Shown: positions 10,341 to 19,619 of the stretch, piece by piece
Numbering within the stretch: the first letter of the stretch is position 1
How the letters are laid out: each line of letters opens with the position of its first letter
From: Staphylococcus lugdunensis
GTDB lineage: Bacteria; Bacillota; Bacilli; Staphylococcales; Staphylococcaceae
DNA: 64,000 nucleotides
NCBI RefSeq assembly: GCF_002901705.1
Contig: NZ_PPPV01000012.1
Coordinates: 1,070,782 to 1,134,781, forward strand
Reading direction: 5' to 3'
Position numbers and translations under genes: made by a program
Notes under the pieces: generated by a model
Told to the model about the DNA's origin: nothing
Database searches by the model: none
Seen by the model: the letters and a program-made list of their open reading frames with translations, nothing else

Positions 10341-11156
10341 ATGGAAGAATTATTTGGAAGCTTACCATCCTATTTCCAAGCACTAATCGCTGGAATAATT
10401 ACCTGGCTTCTTACAGCATTAGGTGCAGCCGGTGTGTTTATTTTTAATAAAGTAAACGGGAAAGTTCTTGCTTCCATGCAAGGATTTGCAGCTGGTATCA
10501 TGATTGCTGCCAGTTTCTGGTCATTATTACAACCTTCGATTGAGTTTAAAGAAGGTACTACATTACCTTGGTTACCTGCTGCAATTGGCTTTTTACTAGG
10601 TGGCTTATTTATTCGGTTGCTAGATGCTATTATTCCTCATATACATCAACGTATTGGTGATAAAAGTCATTATCGTGAAGGTGTAAAAACGTCATTAAAT
10701 AAGAATACTTTGCTCGTTTTAGCAATCACATTGCACAACATCCCAGAAGGTCTATCAATTGGCGTTGCCTTCGGAGGTATTGCCTCTAGTAATGAACATG
10801 CGACCTTTCTAGGTGCACTGGGCTTAGCTATAGGCATTGGCATTCAAAACATTCCAGAAGGTGCTGCTTTATCAATGCCTATTCGTGCTGCTGGTGCTTC
10901 AAAATGGAAAGCCTTTAATTATGGACAAGCATCTGCACTGGTTGAACCCATATTTGCTATACTTGGTGCTGCACTTATAGTAGTTATGACACCCGTTCTT
11001 CCCTATGCATTAGCATTTGCTGCTGGGGCAATGATATTCGTTGTCGTGGAAGAACTCATTCCAGACTCACAGTCAGGTAATAACACAGATTTAGCAACAT
11101 TGAATTTAATGATTGGCTTTACAATCATGATGATATTAGATGTTGCTTTGAGTTAA
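10341..11156 (+). CDS. ZIP family metal transporter
   Basis: A 271-residue polytopic protein of the ZIP (GufA subgroup) family, importing zinc or other divalent metals. The two metal-binding transmembrane helices are visible as HNIPEGLSIGVAFG (about residue 133) and QNIPEGAALSMP (about residue 174). About eight hydrophobic segments match the family. The start was set at the ATG eight bases after AAGGAG; an earlier in-frame ATG 21 bases upstream has no good ribosome binding site. It is divergent from the ABC-F gene and ends at a terminator. Confidence 0.9.
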   Translation: MEELFGSLPSYFQALIAGIITWLLTALGAAGVFIFNKVNGKVLASMQGFAAGIMIAASFWSLLQPSIEFKEGTTLPWLPAAIGFLLGGLFIRLLDAIIPHIHQRIGDKSHYREGVKTSLNKNTLLVLAITLHNIPEGLSIGVAFGGIASSNEHATFLGALGLAIGIGIQNIPEGAALSMPIRAAGASKWKAFNYGQASALVEPIFAILGAALIVVMTPVLPYALAFAAGAMIFVVVEELIPDSQSGNNTDLATLNLMIGFTIMMILDVALS

Positions 11157-11181
11157 TATTATATGAATTAGAATACAATAA

Positions 11182-11222
11182 AAAGGCAGTCTGACTTCAT
11201 TCGTTCAGACTGTCTTTTGTTT
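11182..11222 (+). terminator. Terminator of the ZIP gene
   Basis: Stem of AAAGGCAGTCTGA with TTCAGACTGTCTTT, followed by TGTTTGG on the + strand, 26 bases after the ZIP stop codon. Confidence 0.75.
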
Positions 11223-11271
11223 GGTCGCTAATAATTATAGAGGTAATTGCGCTATTTTTATATTCAAAATT

Positions 11272-11312
11272 TAAAAATCGGGCTAGTGATTTAAATCACC
11301 AGTCCGATTTAT
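11272..11312 (-). terminator. Terminator of ltaS
   Basis: Nearly perfect stem (AAATCGG..CT.GTGATTT with its complement) flanked by T runs on both sides, 12 bases beyond the ltaS stop codon. It could also back up the ZIP terminator. Confidence 0.75.
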
Positions 11313-11323
11313 TATAGAACCAA

Positions 11324-13261
11324 TTATTTTTGATTGCCTTTTGGTCCCGTCTTATATTCATATTTAGCTGGATTGACCTTTTTGAAATCTGGATTGTTGT
11401 AAAATCTGAATAAATCACCATTCAGAATACTATCGCTCATTTCAAGGTCTTTTTCAACTTGTTGTTTATTCTTATCAAAGTCTTTTGGTTTCTTTTCTAA
11501 TAGTTTGTTGTCTTTATTAGAATATATTTTACCATTAACATATTTATAATTTTGGGTAATGAAATCACCATTTCTAAATGGTATCACATCTTTATGCTCT
11601 TTTGATAACAAGTCGGTACCCATCATAATATAGTTCTTCGTATCAATACCAACTAAATGTAAAATCGTAGGCATAACGTCCATTTGGCCAGCGTATGTTT
11701 TGTCAACTGTACCTTCTTTGCCTGGTATTTTTAACCAGAATCCCGTACGGTTTAAGTCTGTAAACTTGGCTGGTGTAATTTGTTCACCTAATAATTTTTC
11801 CATTGCATTATTATGATTTTCAGAAATACCATAATGGTCACCATAAATCATAATAACAGAGTCGTCATATAAACCTTCTTTTTTCAAGTCATTAACATAC
11901 TGTTCTAACGCTTGGTCTAAATAATGTGCCGTTTGAATATAGCCATCTACTGTAGAATCTCCCGTATTTGGTTTATCTATATCAGCATCTTTATCATCTA
12001 AAGTAAACGGATAGTGGTTCGTTAATGTGATTAGATGTGAATAGAATGGTTTTTTCATTTTCTTTTGATAACCTGCTGATTCTTTAAAGAACTCTTTATC
12101 TTTTAAACCTAAGTTCACGACATTATCTTCAGACATATCATAGTATGTTGCATCGTAAAATTTATCAATACCAAAGTGTCGATAGATTTGATCACGATTC
12201 CAGAATGTTTTGTAATCACCGTGCATCACGTTAGACGTATATCCTTGCTTTTGATCTAAAATCGCTGGCAATGATTGATACGTATTGTCTCCTTTTAATG
12301 AAAAGGCTGAACCTTGTGGTAAACCATATAAACTGTTATCCATCATAAATTCAGAATCAGATGTTTTACCTTGTCCTGTTTGATGGAAAAAGTTTGGATA
12401 ATATCTGAAATCCTGTTTACCTGAAGATAGTTTATTTAAAAATGGTGTTACTTCTTTACCATTTACCTTTTTATTGATTAAAAACGTTTGGAAACTTTCT
12501 AAATGAATTTTAATTATATTTTTCTTTTTTGCTACCCCGAAATACTCAGGATTTGCTTTAGTTCTTTTTTGCTTCGTATAGTTTAAAACTTTAGTTAAAT
12601 CATCTTCGGATGCTAAAGCTTTCTGTTGATTATTTTGAATTGTTTTAACGCCGTCATAAACCGTAAAATTATATGGTCCTAAATATTTCACCAAATATTT
12701 ATGGTCAAATGTACGCGTTAATAATTCAGGTCTGTCTGTTTCAGCAAATGCTAAGTTTAAGAAAAATAAAGCGACTGAAGCAGCCATCACAACAGGTACA
12801 AACTTCTTACTAAATACGCGTTTATCTAGCCAATTGTTTTTGAAAATCAAGATAAATAAATAGATGAAAGTATCAATAAAGTATACAAAATCATACCATT
12901 TAAACGATGCGGTTACTGCGCCCCCCATAGATTCCACATTACTAGCTTGATTCAACGTACTAAATGTTAAAAAGTCAGTAAAGAATCGGAAGTAAACCAC
13001 ATTGGCATAAAGTAAAAAAGTTAATAAAAAACCAGCGATAAAAATAAACCAATATGCTTTTTTTCCTTTAAAGAATAGGAAGACACTTAAAATAAGTGCT
13101 ACTAAACTATATGGATTCATTAATAATATTAAATTCTGAACTAATCCCTTAACACCCAAGGAAAAATCAACATAGTATGAAAAATACGTTTTCAGGGTTA
13201 CTGTTAACACAGTTAAGATAAAAAACGTAAAAAGACTTATTTTCTTTTTGCGTATGCTCAT
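11324..13261 (-). CDS. ltaS: Lipoteichoic acid synthase LtaS
   Basis: A 645-residue polyglycerol-phosphate synthase that moves glycerol phosphate from phosphatidylglycerol onto the glycolipid anchor. Five N-terminal membrane helices occupy residues 1-190. The extracellular sulfatase-like domain contains HLESFQTF, the nucleophile threonine in [10 protein letters not shown] (close to residue 300) and [15 protein letters not shown] with metal ligands. The linker contains KALASEDD, matching the AxA signal peptidase site known to release the enzymatic domain in S. aureus. Length equals the S. aureus protein to within one residue. It is monocistronic with a long upstream intergenic region that carries a WalR-type box. 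Confidence 0.97.
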   Translation of the reverse strand: MSIRKKKISLFTFFILTVLTVTLKTYFSYYVDFSLGVKGLVQNLILLMNPYSLVALILSVFLFFKGKKAYWFIFIAGFLLTFLLYANVVYFRFFTDFLTFSTLNQASNVESMGGAVTASFKWYDFVYFIDTFIYLFILIFKNNWLDKRVFSKKFVPVVMAASVALFFLNLAFAETDRPELLTRTFDHKYLVKYLGPYNFTVYDGVKTIQNNQQKALASEDDLTKVLNYTKQKRTKANPEYFGVAKKKNIIKIHLESFQTFLINKKVNGKEVTPFLNKLSSGKQDFRYYPNFFHQTGQGKTSDSEFMMDNSLYGLPQGSAFSLKGDNTYQSLPAILDQKQGYTSNVMHGDYKTFWNRDQIYRHFGIDKFYDATYYDMSEDNVVNLGLKDKEFFKESAGYQKKMKKPFYSHLITLTNHYPFTLDDKDADIDKPNTGDSTVDGYIQTAHYLDQALEQYVNDLKKEGLYDDSVIMIYGDHYGISENHNNAMEKLLGEQITPAKFTDLNRTGFWLKIPGKEGTVDKTYAGQMDVMPTILHLVGIDTKNYIMMGTDLLSKEHKDVIPFRNGDFITQNYKYVNGKIYSNKDNKLLEKKPKDFDKNKQQVEKDLEMSDSILNGDLFRFYNNPDFKKVNPAKYEYKTGPKGNQK

Positions 13262-13811
13262 GTGTGTTTCCTCCGTTTATAATTATTCCAACTTTAAAAG
13301 ACCTGTACATATTACTTGCGATAGGCGCTTTATCTTTCGTTCGCCTTCACTATCCCATGCTAAAAAAGTTAGGAAAAAGATGAAACGATGTGCTATCACA
13401 GACGCATCGTGCTTGTTTCAACTTTCAATATTTCTTTAAAATTGCGTTGTGTTCCTCTGGTTTCAGTGCCCACGTTAATCAATGATGCGTTTAACCCCAT
13501 TATATGTAAAACGTATCATAACGATTGTAAATGGACCGTTCAAATCTATAGTAGTATCGTTGTTGTTTACTGTAGTTATGAATAAGCGAAAAATCCCCTA
13601 CTTAAAACATTAACTTTGTTAATATTTTATTAAGAAATTTCATTCATTGTAATTGAATTGTAACAAAAGTGCATAGTTCAATATATAAATATATAGTATA
13701 TTTGACCATCTTTCAAGTAAAAAGAAAATAATACACTGCATAAACTACAAGACAATACCATATTATAACTTTTTTTCTTTTAGTTTTAATCAGCCTAAAG
13801 GCTGACCTCTG
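13262..13811. other. Intergenic region between ltaS and pxpC
   Basis: About 550 bases without a convincing gene. The two open frames on the + strand here lack ribosome binding sites and recognisable protein features. The part from 13590 to 13800 is very A/T-rich and holds the WalR-type box; the ltaS promoter must lie in this region. Confidence 0.5.
13648..13664 (+). promoter_or_regulatory. Perfect WalR (YycF) box upstream of ltaS
   Basis: TGTAAT-TGAAT-TGTAAC fits the WalR consensus TGTWAH-N5-TGTWAH in both half sites. The only gene nearby in a sensible orientation is ltaS, whose start is about 385 bases away on the minus strand. Downstream of the box on that strand is a TTACAA...TAAAAT pair that could be a promoter. 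Confidence 0.55.
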
Positions 13812-14816
13812 TTATTTTAACATTTCTAATTTCATGCGATACTCAATCGCATGAAAGATTTGATTAACCCAATGGCTATATTTGACAACATTCTTTTCTG
13901 CGGTTTCAACATCGATAAATTGAAATTTTAGTCTTGCGCCTTGTGGTTTTTGTGCTAATTTAGATAAATGATAACTTGCAATTGTGCCAATTTGAGGATA
14001 ACTTCCTAGCGTATAATGATCATTAAGTAAAATAATAGGCGTACCGTCACGTTTAACTTGAATGGTTCCCCGCTTCACACTTTGATGTGCCGGCATGTCC
14101 TCGTAATAGGCTTTGATACTTTCTCCTTGTAAATACATTCCCATGCGATTAGCTTTACTAGTAACTTTATAATCTCCTAATGTAAAGCGCTGTACAGTAG
14201 CTTCATCAAAATCTTCTGTCCCTTTATTTTTAATTACATGAAAGACATCTGAAATATAGTTAAATGATAATGCGTATCCGTCTATTCCCCAATCGGTTTG
14301 ATTGCTTTCGGCTAAATTTTCAAATAACTTGGTGTGTCGATGTGAGTAGTTATTTTTTAATTGTATCGTATCACCAGCTTGAAGTGTTCTTCCTTTAAAA
14401 CCACCAATATGCGTATTAAAGTCGGTAGAACTAGAGCCCAACCATTCATCTAATTGAAAGCCTCCACCTACTGCAAGATACACACGAGAAGTACGGCTTG
14501 TTTCATTGAATGTTAATGTGTCGCCCGCTTGAATTAAATATAATTTATAAGGTGTGATGGTAAGGTGCTCTGTCTGTGCTTTAAAATTACTACCAGTTAA
14601 TGCAATTAAAGTCGGTTCAGTAAACTGAAGTGTTGGCAATTTATGTGTCATTTCTAGTGTCGCTTCATTCTTATCATTAGCGACAAGTCGATTGGCAATT
14701 TCATGGGCAAGCTCATCTAAAGCACCGCCTGGAATAACGCCATCATGCTCGTATCCGCGACGTCCAAAATCTTGAAAACTACTAAATAGTCCTTCTTTTA
14801 TAACTTTAATCGACAT
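13812..14816 (-). CDS. pxpC: 5-oxoprolinase subunit C family (KipA/PxpC-like)
   Basis: A 334-residue protein of the biotin-dependent carboxyltransferase AHS2 family. With PxpB and PxpA it hydrolyses 5-oxoproline (pyroglutamate) to glutamate using ATP. The N-terminal motif FQDFGRRGYEHDGVIPGGA and the later HYTLGSYPQIGTIA are characteristic. The start overlaps the end of pxpB by 19 bases, so the two subunits are translationally coupled. No PxpA (LamB/YcsF) gene is present in this window; it must be elsewhere. The alternative older names are KipA or allophanate hydrolase subunit 2. Confidence 0.87.
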   Translation of the reverse strand: MSIKVIKEGLFSSFQDFGRRGYEHDGVIPGGALDELAHEIANRLVANDKNEATLEMTHKLPTLQFTEPTLIALTGSNFKAQTEHLTITPYKLYLIQAGDTLTFNETSRTSRVYLAVGGGFQLDEWLGSSSTDFNTHIGGFKGRTLQAGDTIQLKNNYSHRHTKLFENLAESNQTDWGIDGYALSFNYISDVFHVIKNKGTEDFDEATVQRFTLGDYKVTSKANRMGMYLQGESIKAYYEDMPAHQSVKRGTIQVKRDGTPIILLNDHYTLGSYPQIGTIASYHLSKLAQKPQGARLKFQFIDVETAEKNVVKYSHWVNQIFHAIEYRMKLEMLK

Positions 14817-15520
14817 GGTTCATATGCTCCTAATTCTATCTCATCTTCAGCAATCGCTTTAAAGGTTACTGAATCTCCTAATTTGATTAATGTGAAATCG
14901 GCTTGGTCAGGATAAAATAATTGTAGAGGAGTATACCCTATCACTAGCCAATCATTGTAAGTGTCTGTAGTCACAATGCCACACTTTTTACCTTCTAAAA
15001 TTACTGACCCAGCAGGTACTTTTTTCTTGTTTGCACTCGTATGATTTACATATAAGCTTTCATTTAATCCACTTAAATAAGGAAAACCTGGTGAATACCC
15101 CATCATTGATACAAAATACGCTTCAGATGTATGTAAATTCACAAACGTCTCAAAATCAAGCCCATATTCTTGTAATAATGGTTCTAAATCTGGACCATAA
15201 GTACCACCATACACAACAGGTATGTCACAAATTTGTTTCGTTTGTGTGGCAGCTGTTTGTTCTAAATCAGCTTGACTTATCTGTTCTATTAAATGTTTCA
15301 TGTGCTGATAGGGGGATTCAATATGATGATGTTTAATCATATCGCGGGCATCATAAACAATCATCATATCAGATTCAGTTGGCACAATCTCAACAATAAA
15401 TGGTAAGTCTTGCTTAACTAGATAATCTCTCAGTAATAACAATTGTTGTGTTACATCTTTAGACACATCTTTTTGGATAGCCACTATAATAGCTTGGTCT
15501 CCTTGGCTATATATTTTCAT
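14798..15520 (-). CDS. pxpB: 5-oxoprolinase subunit B family (KipI/PxpB-like)
   Basis: A 240-residue AHS1-family protein, partner of PxpC in ATP-dependent 5-oxoproline hydrolysis. The diagnostic segments are IYSQGDQAIIV at the N-terminus, GGTYGPDLEPL in the middle and MMGYSPGFPYLSGL followed by VPAGSVILEGKKCGI near residue 150. I set the start at the ATG of MKIYSQGD because GAGGTG stands nine bases upstream; the frame is open a further 14 codons without a better signal. First gene of a two-gene operon. Confidence 0.87.
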   Translation of the reverse strand: MKIYSQGDQAIIVAIQKDVSKDVTQQLLLLRDYLVKQDLPFIVEIVPTESDMMIVYDARDMIKHHHIESPYQHMKHLIEQISQADLEQTAATQTKQICDIPVVYGGTYGPDLEPLLQEYGLDFETFVNLHTSEAYFVSMMGYSPGFPYLSGLNESLYVNHTSANKKKVPAGSVILEGKKCGIVTTDTYNDWLVIGYTPLQLFYPDQADFTLIKLGDSVTFKAIAEDEIELGAYEPCRLKL

Positions 15521-15598
15521 AAACACACCTCTAATATTTTTAGACTTGTAAATTTCGAACAATTATTGTACAGGCACACTGACTACAAAACTATTTGA

Positions 15599-15802
15599 TT
15601 AATGATAAAAAACATCCATAATGCGCACTACATATGGAATAAGCGACTGACAGAAATAGTATACACATACACATTGACAACAAATTGACACGGTCGCTAT
15701 TACTTTTGCTCGTATCAAGCGTTCTGTTTTATAATAATGATTAAATATGAATTTACTTATTATCCCAATCACCACTATACTTATCAACCATACTACCAAC
15801 AT
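15599..15802 (-). CDS. Small membrane protein, unknown
   Basis: A 67-residue frame with two hydrophobic stretches (VVWLISIVVIGIISKFIF and a cysteine-rich ICCQCVCVYYF segment). The upstream region has only a weak purine-rich AGTGGGA. It lies between pabC and pxpB on the same strand. I do not recognise a family; codon use is A/T-rich like its neighbours, so it may be a genuine small gene or a chance frame. Confidence 0.4.
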   Translation of the reverse strand: MLVVWLISIVVIGIISKFIFNHYYKTERLIRAKVIATVSICCQCVCVYYFCQSLIPYVVRIMDVFYH

Positions 15803-15853
15803 TGTTATCCCACTTTTTTAAAATATATTTTTAATACTTTATTCCTTTATATT

Positions 15854-16459
15854 TTATAGATAAATTGATACATCGGCAACCTCACGCAAGCTGTTTATTA
15901 AATATATTTTGATTTCTTGCTTTTGAAGACCTTCTTTTAACATATCCACGGTGTAGTCCTTTTCGAAAAGCTTCCCCTGATCAATCATCTCTTGTCTTTT
16001 ACATCCTGGTAAAAAATCATGCTGATAGCTTGGCGTATAATATTTTCCTTGTTCTTCAATCATGATATTACCAATATCAAACTCTAATATTTTATATTCG
16101 TTATATAATAAGATTAAATCGGTCGTATGATTATGTGTTAGATGTTGTCGTTGTGATGTTTTATTAATAAGTAACGACGTCTCTGTCGCATTGTCAATCG
16201 ACTGTAATTTAGCTGTGAAATAGGGTTTGTACATTAATGGTTCAACTTTAATTTCAAATGTGCCATCTTTACTTAGCTCTATTTTGAGTCTATAGATACC
16301 TTGATTATAAGTGGCTTGAATGCTACTAAGTTTCGACTCCCATGCTGTTTCGTTAAATAAAAATCCTAAAGCTGCACTAGAAGAACGTATACGTTTTGTA
16401 TGATAATAAACACGAGGGATTACGCCTTGCTCTATCCGCATAGTCTCAAATATTTTCAT
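15854..16459 (-). CDS. pabC: Aminodeoxychorismate lyase-like class IV aminotransferase
   Basis: A 201-residue protein in the PabC position of the folate operon; PabC splits 4-amino-4-deoxychorismate into p-aminobenzoate and pyruvate using PLP. It begins IFETMRIEQGVIPRVYYHTKRI, the usual start of the class IV fold, and contains LKIELSKDG and DFLPGCKRQEMID, the latter resembling the LPGxxR phosphate loop. It is shorter than typical 270-residue members, as are staphylococcal homologues. Its ATG immediately follows the pabB stop codon. Confidence 0.83.
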   Translation of the reverse strand: MKIFETMRIEQGVIPRVYYHTKRIRSSSAALGFLFNETAWESKLSSIQATYNQGIYRLKIELSKDGTFEIKVEPLMYKPYFTAKLQSIDNATETSLLINKTSQRQHLTHNHTTDLILLYNEYKILEFDIGNIMIEEQGKYYTPSYQHDFLPGCKRQEMIDQGKLFEKDYTVDMLKEGLQKQEIKIYLINSLREVADVSIYL

Positions 16460-17611
16460 TTATAGCATCTCCAAAATTTTAGCTTTATCACGAAATTCTT
16501 GCACTTCATTTTCAGGATCAGAATCAATAGTAATACCCGCGCCGACACCGTATATCGCTTTATTATCACGATATTCAATTGTGCGAATAGGCACATTAAA
16601 AATCATCTTGTCATCTGGCATCAATATGCCAAGCGTACCACAGTAAATATAACGCGGTTGGTCTTCTAATTTGTGAATATATGACATCGTGTTTAATTTA
16701 GGTGCACCTGTTATGGAACCACAAGGAAATAGCGCATGAAATAACGTTGCTAATGGTAATGTTGCATTTGAGAGTTGACCTGCAACCATACTTGTCATTT
16801 GATATACAGTGGCATAAGTTTCAATAAAAAACGGACGATACACATGTACCGTACCTTTTCGTGCAATTCTAGCAATATCATTTCTCAATAAATCAACAAT
16901 CATGACATTTTCTGCTCTATCCTTTAATGATTGTTGTAAATATTTATAATTATATTGATCTTGCTGTTTGACATCTGACCTTGGCATGGTGCCTTTCATA
17001 GGCTTACTCACAACTACATTATCTTGACCATCAAATGGCCCTTTCTGAAAGAATAATTCGGGTGAAATAGAAGCGACTTGTACGTCTTCAGTATCCATTA
17101 ACATGGTGTAATTGCCATTTTTAGTTTGCGTTAATTTATCATACAGGTCTTTAATTGGCATTTGTACTGGCGAACTCACTCTTGTTGTATAGTTTACCTG
17201 GTAAGTTTCGCCATCAATAATTGCTGCTTGTACTGCTTTGATATGTTGAATCATAGTTGCCTCTTTTACTTGAAAGGCAAACTGGTGTTGTGGCTTATTA
17301 TTATAATGCTTTATTGACGTCTCTTGTTGTATGGGCTGTGCCGATTGATAACTATAAGCTGCTGCTAATATTGCATCGTCTGCAGTTGGATGCACAGCCA
17401 TGTCAGGATTAAAGTATTGTGCCGCTTCATACGTCATATAAAGCGCCACATATTTCCCTTCTTTCTGCTGTTGTTCTGCAAAATTGATAACGTCTCCCAC
17501 ATCTTTCATCTCATATGCTAGATATTGCCCTAACCTTTCTGTGAGTTTAAGTTGGTGCGTTTCGTAGCGTGAATCGTCTAAATAATATCTATAATTAAAT
17601 TGTATTGTCAC
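16460..17611 (-). CDS. pabB: Aminodeoxychorismate synthase component I
   Basis: A 383-residue chorismate-binding enzyme that aminates chorismate to aminodeoxychorismate for folate synthesis. Family motifs in order: YQVNYTTRV, SISPELFFQ, KPMKGTMPRS, VDLLRNDIARI and GSITGAPK, ending with YGVGAGITIDSDPENE. The start is a GTG behind GGGGGTGA and overlaps pabA by 17 bases, so glutaminase and synthase subunits are coupled. Anthranilate synthase TrpE is the main alternative, but the shorter length and the pabA-pabC context favour PabB. Confidence 0.9.
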   Translation of the reverse strand: MTIQFNYRYYLDDSRYETHQLKLTERLGQYLAYEMKDVGDVINFAEQQQKEGKYVALYMTYEAAQYFNPDMAVHPTADDAILAAAYSYQSAQPIQQETSIKHYNNKPQHQFAFQVKEATMIQHIKAVQAAIIDGETYQVNYTTRVSSPVQMPIKDLYDKLTQTKNGNYTMLMDTEDVQVASISPELFFQKGPFDGQDNVVVSKPMKGTMPRSDVKQQDQYNYKYLQQSLKDRAENVMIVDLLRNDIARIARKGTVHVYRPFFIETYATVYQMTSMVAGQLSNATLPLATLFHALFPCGSITGAPKLNTMSYIHKLEDQPRYIYCGTLGILMPDDKMIFNVPIRTIEYRDNKAIYGVGAGITIDSDPENEVQEFRDKAKILEML

Positions 17612-18191
17612 ACTGATTCACCCCCAAAGTTTTAATAAACAGCTCAATTTGTGCATGACCATGTTCACTGAGAATTGATTCAGGATGATATTGCACCGCA
17701 TAAATAGGCCATTGTCGATGCTGAACTGCCATAATAATACCTTCATCATTTTCAGCACTAATTTCAAGTTGTGCCGGCAGTGATTGACGCTCTGCAATCA
17801 AAGAATGGTAACGCATCACTTCAAAATGTTGTGGCAGTTGAGCAAAAATCCCTTTATTATTATGATTAAGCTTTGTTGTGTGGCCGTGTACAGGTCGTTT
17901 ACCATGAATAATACGGCCCCCAAAATAATCGTAAATGCATTGAAATCCTAAGCAAACACCTAATATGGGAATACGCTTTTTAAATGCTGCAATAATCTGT
18001 GCGATTATCGGATAATCACTAGGCTTACCCGGGCCTGGGGAAATAACTAGCGCTGACGGATTAAGCTGTTGTAATGATTGTATTGTGACTTGATTGATAC
18101 GATAAACAATGATTTCTATATCAGTAACTGTTTTAAAATAATCTATCAAGTTATATGTAAATGAGTCGTTATTATCTATGACTAATATCAT
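17595..18191 (-). CDS. pabA: Aminodeoxychorismate synthase glutamine amidotransferase component
   Basis: A 198-residue class I glutamine amidotransferase supplying ammonia to PabB. It starts MILVIDNNDSFTYNLIDYF, has SPGPGKP, the nucleophile cysteine in GVCLGFQ (about residue 80) and the catalytic His-Glu in QYHPESILSEHG near the C-terminus. I took the ATG of MILVIDNN, preceded by AAGGT; the frame is open 14 codons more. First gene of pabA-pabB-pabC, divergent from the queuosine operon. Confidence 0.9.
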   Translation of the reverse strand: MILVIDNNDSFTYNLIDYFKTVTDIEIIVYRINQVTIQSLQQLNPSALVISPGPGKPSDYPIIAQIIAAFKKRIPILGVCLGFQCIYDYFGGRIIHGKRPVHGHTTKLNHNNKGIFAQLPQHFEVMRYHSLIAERQSLPAQLEISAENDEGIIMAVQHRQWPIYAVQYHPESILSEHGHAQIELFIKTLGVNQCDNTI

Positions 18192-18341
18192 TTTATGCTT
18201 ACCTTCTTTAGTTTCATTCGTAAAAATTACCACTTTATTATAATATATATGTAAGGGGTTACGTTTCTATTATCCCAAAATATTTCTTGATTTTACATAG
18301 TTTCTGTATTATTCTAGCTAGCGTATTCAAAATAAATAATC

Positions 18342-18377
18342 AGAGGTTCCTAGCCGAAACCCTCTATAAAAAACTAG
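18342..18377 (+). ncRNA. preQ1-I riboswitch aptamer
   Basis: AGAGGTTCCTAGC...ACCCTCTATAAAAAACTAG follows the preQ1 class I consensus: P1 from AGAGG/CCTCT, the loop TTCCTAGC with the ligand-binding cytosine, and the A-rich tail ending in CTAG that pairs with the loop to make the H-type pseudoknot. It stands 150 bases upstream of queC, whose operon makes preQ1 precursors, and a terminator hairpin lies between. Confidence 0.93.
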
Positions 18378-18440
18378 ACACCGAATGTTTCAATCAATAT
18401 TTAAAGTAACTTATCATCATATGCATTTACTTATTCTGTG

Positions 18441-18474
18441 GTCTATCTTTTTTATAGAGATAGCTTTTTTTATG
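18441..18474 (+). terminator. Hairpin plus T run downstream of the preQ1 aptamer
   Basis: CTATCT and AGATAG form a stem followed by CTTTTTTTATG, before the queC start. It is the natural candidate for the expression platform, giving premature termination when preQ1 is bound, although it sits about 65 bases beyond the aptamer, farther than usual for this compact class. Confidence 0.6.
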
Positions 18475-18526
18475 TCTAAAAATAGGTTGCATTACCCTCA
18501 ACGCACTTAAATTGGAGAGATGGACA

Positions 18527-19198
18527 ATGACTGAAACAACTTTAAACAATAACAAAGCCATAGTCGTATTTAGCGGTGGTCAAGATAGTACTACATGCTT
18601 ATTTTATGCTAAAAAGCACTTTGACGAAGTCGAACTTGTTACGTTCAATTATGGACAGCGTCATAATACTGAAATTGAAGTAGCCAAAAGCATAGCGCAT
18701 GAACAAGGACTAGCACATCACATTCTTGATATGTCGCTATTATCACAATTAACGCCAAACGCATTAACGCAACACGATATGAAAATCGAAACCAACGATG
18801 ACGGTATGCCTAATACATTCGTACCTGCACGTAATCTATTGTTTTTATCATTTGCAGGTGCCCTTGCTTACCAACTCAACGCCAAACATATTATCACTGG
18901 TGTATGTGAAACAGATTTCTCTGGCTACCCAGATTGCAGAGATAACTTTATTAAATCAATGAATGTGACACTAAGTTTAGCTATGGATAAAGATTTTGTT
19001 ATTCATACACCTCTCATGTGGCTAAACAAAGCTCAAACATGGGCGCTAAGTGATGAACTTGGTGTCTTAGACTATATCCGTCATCAAACATTAACATGCT
19101 ATAACGGCATCATTGGTGATGGCTGCGGAGAATGTCCAGCTTGTCACTTAAGAGCACGTGGTTTACAACAATATCTTAATTCTAAAGGAGCGAAATAA
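18527..19198 (+). CDS. queC: 7-cyano-7-deazaguanine synthase QueC
   Basis: A 223-residue ATP-dependent enzyme converting carboxy-deazaguanine to preQ0 in queuosine synthesis. The PP-loop SGGQDSTTC is at residues about 17-25, and zinc ligands are in [16 protein letters not shown] near the C-terminus. The ATG has GGAGAGA eight bases upstream; a TTG 15 bases earlier is in frame but would overlap the Shine-Dalgarno sequence. It leads the operon queC-queD-queE, under the preQ1 riboswitch. Confidence 0.95.
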   Translation: MTETTLNNNKAIVVFSGGQDSTTCLFYAKKHFDEVELVTFNYGQRHNTEIEVAKSIAHEQGLAHHILDMSLLSQLTPNALTQHDMKIETNDDGMPNTFVPARNLLFLSFAGALAYQLNAKHIITGVCETDFSGYPDCRDNFIKSMNVTLSLAMDKDFVIHTPLMWLNKAQTWALSDELGVLDYIRHQTLTCYNGIIGDGCGECPACHLRARGLQQYLNSKGAK

Positions 19199-19199
19199 T

Positions 19200-19619
19200 A
19201 TGTTACAACAAATTTACCCGTCTGTCTCACATCCTTACCAATTCGAACTCAATAAAGACTTTAATTTTTCTGCAGCACATTTTATACCATGTAAAGATGC
19301 TGGAAAATGCGTACGCACTCATGGACATACGTATTTCGTAAATTTAACAATTGCGGGTGACACGCTTGATCATAATGGTTTCCTTATCAATTTCCAAGAG
19401 TTAAAAGCATTGATTCACGATCAATTTGATCATTATTTATTGAATGATTTGCCACACTTTAAAGATCAAAGTCCCTCTACTGAAATTGTGGCACAGACAA
19501 TATATAACATGATTGAAAATCATCTGATGCAATATACAAATCGTCCACATTGTGTTCAAGTCTACTTAAGAGAAACACCAACAAGTTATGTTGTTTATCG
19601 TCCGAAGGTGCAACATTAA
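19200..19619 (+). CDS. queD: 6-carboxytetrahydropterin synthase QueD
   Basis: A 139-residue T-fold enzyme that turns dihydroneopterin triphosphate into carboxytetrahydropterin. Zinc histidines are visible in FSAAHFIP and THGHTYFV, the catalytic cysteine in GKCVRTHGH. The ATG follows AAGGAG by about eight bases and starts one base after the queC stop codon. Second gene of the queuosine operon. Confidence 0.93.
   Translation: MLQQIYPSVSHPYQFELNKDFNFSAAHFIPCKDAGKCVRTHGHTYFVNLTIAGDTLDHNGFLINFQELKALIHDQFDHYLLNDLPHFKDQSPSTEIVAQTIYNMIENHLMQYTNRPHCVQVYLRETPTSYVVYRPKVQH

Noticed and set aside
13248..13585. Two small + strand frames upstream of ltaS
   Set aside because: No ribosome binding site, no recognisable composition; they fall in the ltaS promoter region.
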